From the NCBI GenBank assembly GCA_009026175.1, contig WBTZ01000051.1, positions 1 through 33,919 of the forward strand: 33,919 bases of DNA. Reading direction: 5' to 3'. Below the pieces are notes generated by a model. That model did no database searches and was not told the DNA's origin. It saw only the letters and a program-made list of their open reading frames with translations. The first letter of the stretch is position 1. Each line of letters begins with the position of its first letter. This DNA comes from Zoogloea sp. (GTDB taxonomy: Bacteria > Pseudomonadota > Gammaproteobacteria > Burkholderiales > Rhodocyclaceae). A program made the position numbers and the translations under genes. Shown piece by piece: positions 17,483 through 25,701 of the stretch.

Positions 17483-17516
17483 CTAGACGACAGTTAATGG
17501 AGTGCGGAGGCAGATT

Positions 17517-18005
17517 ATGGCAGTCGACATGTTTTTCAAGTTTTCCAACAACATCGACGGCGAGTCCAAGGATGACAAGCACAGCAAGGAAATCGATGTG
17601 CTGGCGTGGAGCTGGGGGCTGTCCCAGAGCGGCAATACCCATGTGAGCACCGGCAGCGGTTCCGGCAAGGTGAATGTGCAGAATCTGAGCTTCACCAAGT
17701 GGGTGGACGCAGCGTCCACGCCGCTCATCCTGGCCTGCAGCAAGGGTACCCACATCACGGAGGCCAAGCTGACGGTGCGCAAGGCCGGTGATTCGCCCCT
17801 CGAGTACATCAAGATCACCCTCAACGATGTGCTCGTGTCCTCGCTCCAGACCGGCGGCAGTGGCGGTGAGGATCGCCTGACCGAGAACGTGACCCTGAAC
17901 TTCGGCAAGTTCAAGGTCGAGTACACCGCCCAGGATGCCAAGGGTGGTCCTGGCAAGACGAGCACGGCGGCCTGGGACATCCCTGCCAACAAGCCGATTG
18001 GCTGA
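17517..18005 (+). CDS. hcp: T6SS tube protein Hcp (first copy)
   Basis: Hcp hexamers stack into the inner tube and carry small effectors. The 162-residue protein has the family pattern MAVDMFFKFSNNIDGES, KEIDVLAWSWGLSQSG, KVNVQNLSFTKWVD, KLTVRKAG and EDRLTENVTLNFGKFKVEY. The start is ATG 17517, six bases after GGAGG (17506-17510). An in-frame upstream start at 17502 has no such site. The hairpins on either side suggest that this gene is expressed at its own level. Confidence 0.97.
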   Translation: MAVDMFFKFSNNIDGESKDDKHSKEIDVLAWSWGLSQSGNTHVSTGSGSGKVNVQNLSFTKWVDAASTPLILACSKGTHITEAKLTVRKAGDSPLEYIKITLNDVLVSSLQTGGSGGEDRLTENVTLNFGKFKVEYTAQDAKGGPGKTSTAAWDIPANKPIG

Positions 18006-18011
18006 TGCGCG

Positions 18012-18036
18012 GCCCCGGATCGATCCGGTCCGGGGC
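18012..18036 (+). other. GC hairpin after hcp1
   Basis: GCCCCGGA (18012-18019) pairs perfectly with TCCGGGGC (18029-18036) around a 9-base loop, starting 6 bases after the first hcp stop. There is no T-tract, so message stabilisation or polymerase pausing is more likely than termination. Confidence 0.65.
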
Positions 18037-18053
18037 AGCTCCGGCGGCCCCGG

Positions 18054-18099
18054 TGGCCGCTCCATGCATGAGAACCAGACACGAGTTGGGGAGCGGCCA
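18054..18099 (+). promoter_or_regulatory. Hairpin covering the ribosome site and start of hcp2
   Basis: TGGCCGCTCC (18054-18063) is exactly complementary to GGAGCGGCCA (18090-18099), a perfect 10-bp stem around a 26-base loop. The 3' arm contains most of the Shine-Dalgarno sequence GGGGAG (18088-18093) and ends on the A of the hcp2 ATG. If formed, it would hide the ribosome site. Translation would then depend on opening by a protein, RNA or upstream ribosomes. Confidence 0.6.
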
Positions 18100-18593
18100 T
18101 GGCCATCTGCGACATGTTCTTGAAGGTCGAGTCCGCACGCCAGGGGCCGATCAAGGGTGAAAGTGGCGACTCCAAGCATGCCGGAGAGATCGAGGTGATT
18201 GCCTGGTCCTGGGGCATGGAGTGCGAGGGTGACTGGTACCAGAACAAGGCTTCCCGCGAAGGGGGGCGCACCACCATCCACGAGCTGCAGGTCACCAAGC
18301 GCGTGGATGCCGCATCCACCGGCCTGATGGCCGCCCTGCGCAAGAACGACCCGATCAAGAAAGCAGTGCTGAGCGTGCGCAAGGCTTCCGGCGAGACCGG
18401 CCTGGACTACCTCACCGTCACCATCGAGCGGGGCCGCGTCACCTCGCACCGCATCGTCGGATCGGGCTCGCCCGAGCTGACCGAAGAGGTCCGCTTCGCC
18501 TTCCAGAAGGTTAACGTGGAATACCGGCAGCAGGATCGGGGCGGTTCCGGCAAGGGAACCTGCACCTTCGAAACCGAGATCGACCAGGCCTGA
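18099..18593 (+). CDS. hcp: T6SS tube protein Hcp, divergent second copy
   Basis: This 164-residue Hcp-family protein keeps the fold markers (MAICDMFLKVES, EIEVIAWSWGMECEG, LQVTKRVDAAST, VLSVRKASG, LTEEVRFAFQKVNVEY) but differs from the first copy along most of its length. It is therefore a paralogue and not a recent duplicate. It may form its own or a mixed tube, or carry different cargo (inference). The predicted hairpin over its start suggests separate translational control. Confidence 0.94.
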   Translation: MAICDMFLKVESARQGPIKGESGDSKHAGEIEVIAWSWGMECEGDWYQNKASREGGRTTIHELQVTKRVDAASTGLMAALRKNDPIKKAVLSVRKASGETGLDYLTVTIERGRVTSHRIVGSGSPELTEEVRFAFQKVNVEYRQQDRGGSGKGTCTFETEIDQA

Positions 18594-18640
18594 GGCCTGT
18601 CGCCAGCGGAAATCGCCAATCACATTTCAGGAGCGCCTCA

Positions 18641-19474
18641 ATGAATGCAGTGAAGGATGCGGAGAGTGCTCTTCATCGGGGAGAGCCGGCACAGGCGCTG
18701 AAGCTGCTGCAGGACGGGGTCAGGGCCAACCCATCGGATGCGCGCCTGCGGGTCTTCCTGTTCCAGCTGCTGGCCGTCCTGGGGCAGTGGAGCCGGGCCC
18801 TCAACCAGTTGAGCGTGGCAGCGGAGCTGGATGCCGCGGCGCTGCCCATGGCCCAGACCTACCGGGAGGCCATCCACTGCGAGACCCTGCGCAACGAAGT
18901 GTTCGCCGGACGCAAGGTGCCGATGATCTTCGGCCAGCCCGATGCCTGGCTGGCCCTGCTGATCGAATCCCTGCTTAGCGCGGGCAAGGGCGACCATGAA
19001 GGCGCCGAGCGCCTGCGCCTGCAGGCCTTCGACGCCGCCCCGGCGAGCAGCGGCAGCATCGACGGCGAGCCCTTCGCCTGGCTGGCCGATGCCGACATGC
19101 GCCTCGGGCCGGTGTGCGAGGCCGTCATCAACGGCCGCTACTACTGGCTGCCGTTCGCCAATCTGCGCCGCATCCAGTTCGAGGAGCCTGCCGACCTGCG
19201 CGACGTGGTGTGGACGCCGGTCCATTTCGAATTCACCAATGGCGGTGAAAGCGTCGGGTTGATCCCGACCCGCTACCCGGGCAGTGAGGCCTCGGCCGAG
19301 CCGCTGGTCCAGCTGGCGCGCCGCACCGAATGGCTCGAGGCCCGGCCGGGCGTCTTCCAGGGCAGCGGCCAGCGCATCCTGAGCACCGACGGTGGCGACA
19401 AGGCCTTGATGGATGTGCGCCTGATCGAATTCGATGTCGCGCCGGCAGAGGACGTGGAGCCTGCGGATGACTGA
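18641..19474 (+). CDS. tagJ: T6SS accessory protein TagJ (ImpE)
   Basis: TagJ/ImpE proteins bind the sheath in a subset of T6SS. The 277-residue protein starts with TPR-like helices (HRGEPAQALKLLQDGVRANP, then RLRVFLFQLLAVLGQWSRAL). The ImpE C-terminal domain follows (INGRYYWLPFANLRRIQFEEP, DLRDVVWTPVHF, GLIPTRYPGSE, RRTEW). ATG 18641 follows a CAGGAG site. The 3' end overlaps tssE by 8 bases. Confidence 0.92.
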   Translation: MNAVKDAESALHRGEPAQALKLLQDGVRANPSDARLRVFLFQLLAVLGQWSRALNQLSVAAELDAAALPMAQTYREAIHCETLRNEVFAGRKVPMIFGQPDAWLALLIESLLSAGKGDHEGAERLRLQAFDAAPASSGSIDGEPFAWLADADMRLGPVCEAVINGRYYWLPFANLRRIQFEEPADLRDVVWTPVHFEFTNGGESVGLIPTRYPGSEASAEPLVQLARRTEWLEARPGVFQGSGQRILSTDGGDKALMDVRLIEFDVAPAEDVEPADD

Positions 19475-19976
19475 AGCGGTCCCGCGGGAGCGGCTCCAGC
19501 CGTCCTTGCTGGACCGACTGACCGACGATGATCCGGGGAGCGTGCAGGAACCGGTCGAGCGCCGGGTGCTGAGCAGGACGCAGATGCGTGCGGCGGTGCT
19601 GCGCGATCTCACTTCGCTGCTCAACTGCACCCGCCTGACCGACAAGGAAAACCTCCTGGCCGCCGAGACCCACGCGGGAAACTCCGTGCTCAACTACGGG
19701 GTGCCGTCGTTCTCCGGAGAAACCGCCGCCTCGATCGAGATCAGCGACATCGAGCGGGCGGTGAGGGACGCCATCGTGCGTTTCGAACCGCGCATCCTGC
19801 CTGATTCCCTTGTCGTCACGGCGATCCTCGATGACAGCATGCTCGACTGGCACAACCTCGTCAGCCTGAAGATATCCGGCCTGATGTGGGCCCAGCCGGT
19901 CCCCCTCGAACTGCTCATCAGGACGACCATGGATCTGGAAACAGGCCAGGTCGAACTGTCCGAGTTGCGCAACTGA
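19467..19976 (+). CDS. tssE: T6SS baseplate protein TssE (gp25-like)
   Basis: TssE is the small baseplate subunit related to phage T4 gp25, which starts sheath polymerisation. The 169-residue product has an N-terminal segment with PSLLDRLTDD and the gp25-like core LRDLTSLLNCTR, NSVLNYGVPSF and IERAVRDAIVRFEPRI. ATG 19467 was chosen because GGAG at 19456-19459 is well spaced. It overlaps tagJ by 8 bases, so the two are probably translationally coupled. Confidence 0.94.
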   Translation: MTEAVPRERLQPSLLDRLTDDDPGSVQEPVERRVLSRTQMRAAVLRDLTSLLNCTRLTDKENLLAAETHAGNSVLNYGVPSFSGETAASIEISDIERAVRDAIVRFEPRILPDSLVVTAILDDSMLDWHNLVSLKISGLMWAQPVPLELLIRTTMDLETGQVELSELRN

Positions 19977-19983
19977 CGCACGC

Positions 19984-21858
19984 ATGAATCCCAGGCTGCT
20001 GCATCTCTACAACCAGGAACTCCGGCATCTGCGGGAGATGGGGCGGGAGTTCGCCGAAGAATTCCCGAAGATCGCCAGCCGCCTGTCGATGGACGGCATC
20101 GAGGTGGCCGATCCCTACGTCGAGCGCCTGCTCGAGGGCGCGGCCTTCCTGGCGGCGCGGGTGCAGCTCAAGCTCGAGGCCGAGTTTCCCCGCTTCACCC
20201 ATCACCTGCTGGAGATGGTGCATCCCCATTTCCTGTCGCCGACACCGGCCATGGCGATCGCCCAGTTCCAGCCGATCCTGTCCGACGCGAACCTGGCCGA
20301 GGGCTTCGTCATCAAGCGGGGCAGTGCACTGCAGACTCCCCCGGCGACGCGGGACGGCACGGCCTGCACCTTCACCACCGCCCAGGATGTCCGTCTGTGG
20401 CCGCTCGAAGTGGTGGATGCCCGCTACTTCAGCGCGGCCACCGACCTGCCCCTGGCCTCGCCGGACATGGCCCGCAAGTTCCGCGGCGGCGTGCGCCTGC
20501 GCCTGCGTACCACCGCCGGCGTGCGCTTCGATCAGCTGAGCCTGGACAGCCTGCGCTTCTGCCTGGGCGGATCCGACGAAACGGCCTACCGCCTCCTCGA
20601 GTGCATCGGCGGCAACCCCCTGGGGGTGCTGGTCAGCGGCGTCGATCGGCCGATCCGCAGCCGCCAGTTCCTGGCCGGCCGCTGCCTCACGCTGGCCGGC
20701 TATGGCGACGATGAAGCCCTGCTGCCGCCTACGTCCAGGGGCTTCAGCGGCCATCGGCTGATCCACGAATATTTCGCCTTTCCGCAGCGCTTCCTGTTTT
20801 TCGACATCTCCGGCCTGGCCGCGGCCCTGTCGCGCTTCCCGGTCAACGAGGTGGAGCTGCACCTGCTTTTTTCCCGGGGCGATGCCTCCCTCGAAAGCCA
20901 GGTCACGGCCGCCAACTTCCTGCTCAACGCCACGCCGGTCATCAACCTCTTCAAGCGCCGCGCAGACCGCATCCACATCACCACCGGCGAGTATGAGTTC
21001 CAGGTGGTGCCCGACCGCACGCGGGCCATGGATTTCGAGGTCTACGACGTGCAGTCCCTCACCGGCTTCGGGTCCGGTGCCGAGCGGGAGCAGAGCTTCG
21101 TCAGCTTCTACGAAAGCCATCACGGCTGGGATGCCGGCACCCAGGGCTATTTCACGCTCCGGCGGGAGCCGCGCCTGCTCTCCGAGAGGCAGCGCCGCAT
21201 CGGCACCCGGACCCGCTACACGGGCAGTGAGACCTTCGTATCCATCGTCGACACCGCCGAGGCGCCCTACAGCCCCGACCTGCGCCAGCTCGCGGCGAGC
21301 ATCCTGTGCACCAACCGGGATCTGCCGATCCTGCTCAACCTGAGCGGGCAGGGCAGCGACTTCGCCCTCGACGTGTCGGCGCCGGTGGAAGGGGTGCGCT
21401 GCGTGCGGGGCCCCTCCATGCCCACCTCGCCGGTGGCCGATGGCGCCCGCTCCTGGAAGTGCATCAGCCTGCTGTCCCTCAACTACCTGTCCTTGCTGGA
21501 CAGCGACAGCGCCAAGGGCGCGGCCGCCCTGCGCGAGATGCTGGGCTTGTATGGTGGCAGCAACGAGCTGAGCGTGCGCCGCCAGATCGAGGGGCTGCGC
21601 GCGGTGCAGGCGGCCCCGTTCTCCACCCGCCTGCCGATGGCCGGGCCGCCCTGCTTCGGGCGGGGCATCGACATCGGGGTGGAGGTGGACGAGCTGGCCT
21701 TCGAGGGCGGCAGTGCCTTCCTGCTCGGTTCGGTGCTCGAGCATTTCTTCGCCCGCTACGTGTCCATCAACAGTTTCACGCGGACCCGGCTGCGCTCCCT
21801 GACCCGCGGCGAGATCATGAACTGGGAGGTCCGATGCGGGCTTCGCCCGATCTTCTGA
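19984..21858 (+). CDS. tssF: T6SS baseplate protein TssF
   Basis: TssF is the large wedge subunit of the baseplate (gp6-like). The 624-residue protein opens with the family hallmark LLHLYNQELRHLREMG, then EFAEEFPKIASRL and VERLLEGAAFLAARV. Later come HEYFAFPQRFLFFDISGL and the C-terminal FLLGSVLEHFFARYVSINSF. It lies 7 bases after tssE and overlaps tssG by 25 bases. Confidence 0.97.
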   Translation: MNPRLLHLYNQELRHLREMGREFAEEFPKIASRLSMDGIEVADPYVERLLEGAAFLAARVQLKLEAEFPRFTHHLLEMVHPHFLSPTPAMAIAQFQPILSDANLAEGFVIKRGSALQTPPATRDGTACTFTTAQDVRLWPLEVVDARYFSAATDLPLASPDMARKFRGGVRLRLRTTAGVRFDQLSLDSLRFCLGGSDETAYRLLECIGGNPLGVLVSGVDRPIRSRQFLAGRCLTLAGYGDDEALLPPTSRGFSGHRLIHEYFAFPQRFLFFDISGLAAALSRFPVNEVELHLLFSRGDASLESQVTAANFLLNATPVINLFKRRADRIHITTGEYEFQVVPDRTRAMDFEVYDVQSLTGFGSGAEREQSFVSFYESHHGWDAGTQGYFTLRREPRLLSERQRRIGTRTRYTGSETFVSIVDTAEAPYSPDLRQLAASILCTNRDLPILLNLSGQGSDFALDVSAPVEGVRCVRGPSMPTSPVADGARSWKCISLLSLNYLSLLDSDSAKGAAALREMLGLYGGSNELSVRRQIEGLRAVQAAPFSTRLPMAGPPCFGRGIDIGVEVDELAFEGGSAFLLGSVLEHFFARYVSINSFTRTRLRSLTRGEIMNWEVRCGLRPIF

Positions 21859-22922
21859 GCTTGCTGGAGTCCATGACCCGGGAGCCCTGGGCATGGGATT
21901 TCTACCAGGCCTTGCGGCGCCTCGATGCGGCCAATGCGGACGCGCCGCGGATCGGCTTCGGGCGGAGTCCCGTCGATGAGCCGGTGCGCCTGGGGCAGGA
22001 CCCGGACCTCAGCTTTGCGCCCGCGTCGCTGGCCGCGGTGGCCCCGCCCAAGGGCCGGCGGCCGAATCGCCTGGATGTGCGCTTCTTCGGCATGCTCGGC
22101 CCCAACGGGCCGCTGCCGCGCCACCTCACCGAGCACGCCCGCAATCGTCTGCTGCATGGCGGCGACGCGAGCTTCGCGCGCTTCCTGGATGTCTTCCATC
22201 ACCGCTTCCTGAGCCTGTTCTACCGTGCCTGGGCGCAGGCCCAGCCCACGGTCAGCCTCGACCGGCCGGAGGACGACCCCTTCGGGCGCTATCTCGGCGC
22301 CCTGGCCGGTATCGGCCTGTCCGAACTGCGCGACCGGGATGCCTTGCCGGATTTTGCCAAGCTGGCCCACGCCGGCCATCTGAGCCGCCAGGTCCGCAAC
22401 GGGGAAGGGCTGGCCAAGCTGGTGGCGGCCTATTTCCGCTGCGAAGTGCAGGTCGAGCAGTTCGTCGGCCACTGGATCGTGCTCGAGGAGGGCGACCGCC
22501 TGATGCTCGGCGCGGGGCGCCAGGCCCTCGGCCAGGGCGCGGTGGTGGGCGGCCGGGTGTGGGACCGGCAGCACAAGTTCCGCCTGCGCATCGGTCCGCT
22601 GGATGGCGGCGGGTACGAGGCCCTGCTGCCGGCCGGCTCGGGCATCCGGGCGCTGGCCGCCTGCGTGCACAACTACGTGAACATGGAGTATTTCTGGGAT
22701 GTCCGGCTGGTGCTCAAGGCCGCCGACGTCCCCCTCGCGCGGCTCGACGGTCGGGTGCGGCTGGGCTACACGGCCTGGCTGGGCGGACGGGATGCCTCCC
22801 GCGACGCCGACGACCTCGTGCTGGACGTGGAGCGGGTGCTCGGGCGCCCCGCCTCGCGTTCCGGCGGCAGCACCCCGCAGGGTGCCGCTGCCGATCGATT
22901 CCCTGCAGCCCAGTCAGCCTAA
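21834..22922 (+). CDS. tssG: T6SS baseplate protein TssG
   Basis: TssG pairs with TssF in the baseplate wedge (gp53-like). The 362-residue protein shows MTREPWAWDFYQALRRLDA, PRIGFGRSPVDEPVRLGQ, FFGMLGPNGPLPRHLTE and the FHHRFLSLFYRAWAQAQP block typical of TssG. The start is ATG 21834, inside the end of tssF, with GGGAGG at 21824-21829. The reading frame is open much further upstream, but that part is a shadow of tssF. Confidence 0.96.
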   Translation: MRASPDLLSLLESMTREPWAWDFYQALRRLDAANADAPRIGFGRSPVDEPVRLGQDPDLSFAPASLAAVAPPKGRRPNRLDVRFFGMLGPNGPLPRHLTEHARNRLLHGGDASFARFLDVFHHRFLSLFYRAWAQAQPTVSLDRPEDDPFGRYLGALAGIGLSELRDRDALPDFAKLAHAGHLSRQVRNGEGLAKLVAAYFRCEVQVEQFVGHWIVLEEGDRLMLGAGRQALGQGAVVGGRVWDRQHKFRLRIGPLDGGGYEALLPAGSGIRALAACVHNYVNMEYFWDVRLVLKAADVPLARLDGRVRLGYTAWLGGRDASRDADDLVLDVERVLGRPASRSGGSTPQGAAADRFPAAQSA

Positions 22923-22935
22923 TTGAGAGGTCGGT

Positions 22936-25662
22936 ATGAGCGAGATCAGTCGTGTTGCGCTATTTGGCAAACTCAACAGCGTGGCCTACAAGGCCATCGA
23001 GGGTGCCACCGTGTTCTGCAAGCTGCGGGGCAATCCCTACGTGGAGCTGGCGCACTGGATCGCCCAGATCGTGCAGGCGGACAACACCGACATCCACTGC
23101 ATCGTGCGCCATTTCGAGATCGATGCGTCGCGCCTGTCGGCCGACATCACCGCGGCGCTGGACCGATTGCCGCGGGGCGCGACCGCCATCTCTGACCTCT
23201 CCGAACACGTCATGGACATCTCGGAGCGGGGCTGGGTCTATGGTTCGCTGATGTACGGCGAGGGCGCCATCCGCACCGGCCACCTGATCGTCGGGGCGCT
23301 CAAGACACCCCGCCTGTTCAACGTGCTGCTGGGCATCTCCCGGCAGTTCGAGCGGATCCGGGCCGACACCCTGGCCGATGAGTTCGCCGCCATCGTGGCC
23401 TCGTCCGCCGAAGAGGCCCTGTCGGTGTCCGGCAGCTCCGGCCAGCCCGGCGAGGCCAGCGATGCCCTGGCGCCGGCCTCGATGGGCAAGCAGGAAGCCC
23501 TCAAGCGCTTCACCACCGACCTCACCGCCCAGGCACGGGAGGCCAAGATGGACCCCATCGTCGGGCGCGACGAGGAGATCCGCCAGCTCATCGACATCCT
23601 GATGCGCCGCCGCCAGAACAACCCCATCCTGGTCGGCGAGGCCGGCGTGGGCAAGACCGCAGTGGTGGAGGGCTTTGCCCAGCGCATCGTGCGCGGCGAC
23701 GTGCCGCCGTCCCTCAAGGACGTGGAGCTGCGGGTCCTCGACGTGGGCCTGCTGCAGGCCGGGGCCAGCATGAAGGGCGAGTTCGAGCAGCGCCTGCGGG
23801 CGGTGATCGACGAGGTCCAGGCCAGCCCCAAGGCCATCATCCTGTTCATCGACGAGACCCATACCCTGGTGGGCGCGGGCGGCGCGGCGGGGACCGGCGA
23901 TGCGGCCAACCTGCTCAAGCCGGCCCTGGCCCGCGGGCAGCTGCGGACCATCGGCGCCACCACCTGGGCCGAATACAAGAAGTACATCGAGAAGGACCCG
24001 GCCCTGACCCGGCGCTTCCAGGCCGTGCAGGTGGACGAGCCGGACGAGCGCCGCGCCATCCTGATGATGCGCGGGGTCGCCTCCACCATGGAGAAGCACC
24101 ATAAGGTGCAGATCCTCGACGAGGCCCTCGAGGCCGCGGTACGCCTGTCCCACCGCTACATCCCGGCCCGCCAGCTGCCCGACAAGTCGGTCAGCCTGCT
24201 GGACACGGCCTGTGCGCGGGTGGCGGTCAGCCTGCATGCCACGCCGGCCGAGGTGGACGATTGCCGCAAGCGCATCGAGGCCCTCGAAACCGAGGCGCAG
24301 ATCATCGGCCGCGAGAAGGCGGTGGGCATCGAAGTGGCCCAGCGTGAGGCCGAGGTGAGCATCGCCCTGGAGGCGGAGCGGGCGCGCCTGGAAGAGCTTG
24401 AAGCCCGCTGGAAGCGCGAGAAGGAGCTGGTGGACGAGCTGCTGGCCCTGCGCGCCCGCCTGCGGGGCGGCGCCCAGCCGGTCGAGGGCACCGGCAGCTT
24501 GCTCGAGGCGGCGGCCGGTGAAGTCGCCGGCAGCGATCCGGCGGCCCTGGCCGGAGCGCCCGACGAGGCGGAGCGCGCCACTCTGCTGGCGCGGCTCGGC
24601 GAAGTCCAGACGGCCCTGGCCGAGGTGCAGGGCGAGAGTCCGCTGATCCTCGCCACCGTCGACTACCAGGCCACCGCCAGCGTGGTCGGTGACTGGACCG
24701 GGATCCCGGTCGGGCGGATGGCCCGTAACGAAGTGGAGACCATCCTCAAGCTGGCCTCCGCCCTGGGCGAACGGGTGGTCGGCCAGGATCACGCCATGGA
24801 AATGATCGCCAAGCGCATCCAGACCTCCCGCGCCGGGCTCGACAATCCGAGCAAGCCGATCGGCGTCTTCATGCTGGCCGGCACCTCCGGGGTCGGCAAG
24901 ACCGAGACCGCGCTGGCCCTGGCCGAGGCCCTGTACGGCGGCGAGCAGAACCTGATCACCATCAACATGAGCGAGTACCAGGAGGCCCACACCGTCTCCA
25001 CCCTCAAGGGCGCGCCGCCGGGCTACGTGGGCTACGGCGAGGGCGGCGTCCTCACCGAGGCGGTGCGCCGCAAGCCTTATTCGGTGGTGCTGCTGGACGA
25101 GGTGGAGAAGGCCCACCCGGACGTGCACGAGATCTTCTTCCAGGTCTTTGACAAGGGTTTCATGGAGGACGGGGAAGGGCGCTTCATCGACTTCAAGAAC
25201 ACCCTGATCCTGCTCACCACCAACGCCGGCACCGAGCTGATCTCGTCCATGTGCCGCGACCCGGAGCTGATGCCCGAGCCCGACGGCCTGGCCAAGAGCC
25301 TGCGCGAGCCGTTGCTCAAGATCTTCCCACCGGCCCTGCTCGGCCGCCTCGTGGTGATTCCGTACTACCCCCTGTCGGACGAGATGCTCGGGCGCATCGT
25401 CAGCCTGCAGCTCAACCGCATCAAGGCCCGGGTCGAGGCGCGCTACCGGATCCCCTTCGAGTACACCGACGAGGTGCGCCGGCTGGTGGTGTCGCGCTGC
25501 ACCGAGAGCGAGTCCGGTGGGCGCATGATCGATGCGATCCTCACCAACACCCTGCTGCCCGACCTCAGCCGGGAGTTCCTGACCCGCACCATGGAAGGCC
25601 GCCCGGTGGCGACCGTCCGGATCGGGGTGGCGGACGGTGGTTTCAGCTACGCCTTTGAATGA
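22936..25662 (+). CDS. tssH: T6SS sheath-disassembly ATPase TssH (ClpV)
   Basis: ClpV is a AAA+ unfoldase that takes apart contracted sheaths for reuse. The 908-residue protein has a Clp N-domain (about residues 1-160) and a first AAA domain with Walker A GEAGVGKT (234-241) and Walker B IILFIDETHT (about 301-310). A long helical middle region of about 100 residues follows, then a second AAA domain with Walker A GTSGVGKT (649-656) and VVLLDEVEKAH. The N-domain and position next to tssG identify it as ClpV rather than the general disaggregase ClpB. It starts 13 bases after tssG. Confidence 0.97.
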   Translation: MSEISRVALFGKLNSVAYKAIEGATVFCKLRGNPYVELAHWIAQIVQADNTDIHCIVRHFEIDASRLSADITAALDRLPRGATAISDLSEHVMDISERGWVYGSLMYGEGAIRTGHLIVGALKTPRLFNVLLGISRQFERIRADTLADEFAAIVASSAEEALSVSGSSGQPGEASDALAPASMGKQEALKRFTTDLTAQAREAKMDPIVGRDEEIRQLIDILMRRRQNNPILVGEAGVGKTAVVEGFAQRIVRGDVPPSLKDVELRVLDVGLLQAGASMKGEFEQRLRAVIDEVQASPKAIILFIDETHTLVGAGGAAGTGDAANLLKPALARGQLRTIGATTWAEYKKYIEKDPALTRRFQAVQVDEPDERRAILMMRGVASTMEKHHKVQILDEALEAAVRLSHRYIPARQLPDKSVSLLDTACARVAVSLHATPAEVDDCRKRIEALETEAQIIGREKAVGIEVAQREAEVSIALEAERARLEELEARWKREKELVDELLALRARLRGGAQPVEGTGSLLEAAAGEVAGSDPAALAGAPDEAERATLLARLGEVQTALAEVQGESPLILATVDYQATASVVGDWTGIPVGRMARNEVETILKLASALGERVVGQDHAMEMIAKRIQTSRAGLDNPSKPIGVFMLAGTSGVGKTETALALAEALYGGEQNLITINMSEYQEAHTVSTLKGAPPGYVGYGEGGVLTEAVRRKPYSVVLLDEVEKAHPDVHEIFFQVFDKGFMEDGEGRFIDFKNTLILLTTNAGTELISSMCRDPELMPEPDGLAKSLREPLLKIFPPALLGRLVVIPYYPLSDEMLGRIVSLQLNRIKARVEARYRIPFEYTDEVRRLVVSRCTESESGGRMIDAILTNTLLPDLSREFLTRTMEGRPVATVRIGVADGGFSYAFE

Positions 25663-25701
25663 ACGTGTGACCCGTGCCCCTGCGCCCGAACCGGTAAAGC
25701 C

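Noticed and set aside
18064-18123. Short frame starting in the hcp2 hairpin loop
   Set aside because: No ribosome site and it runs out of frame into hcp2; probably chance.
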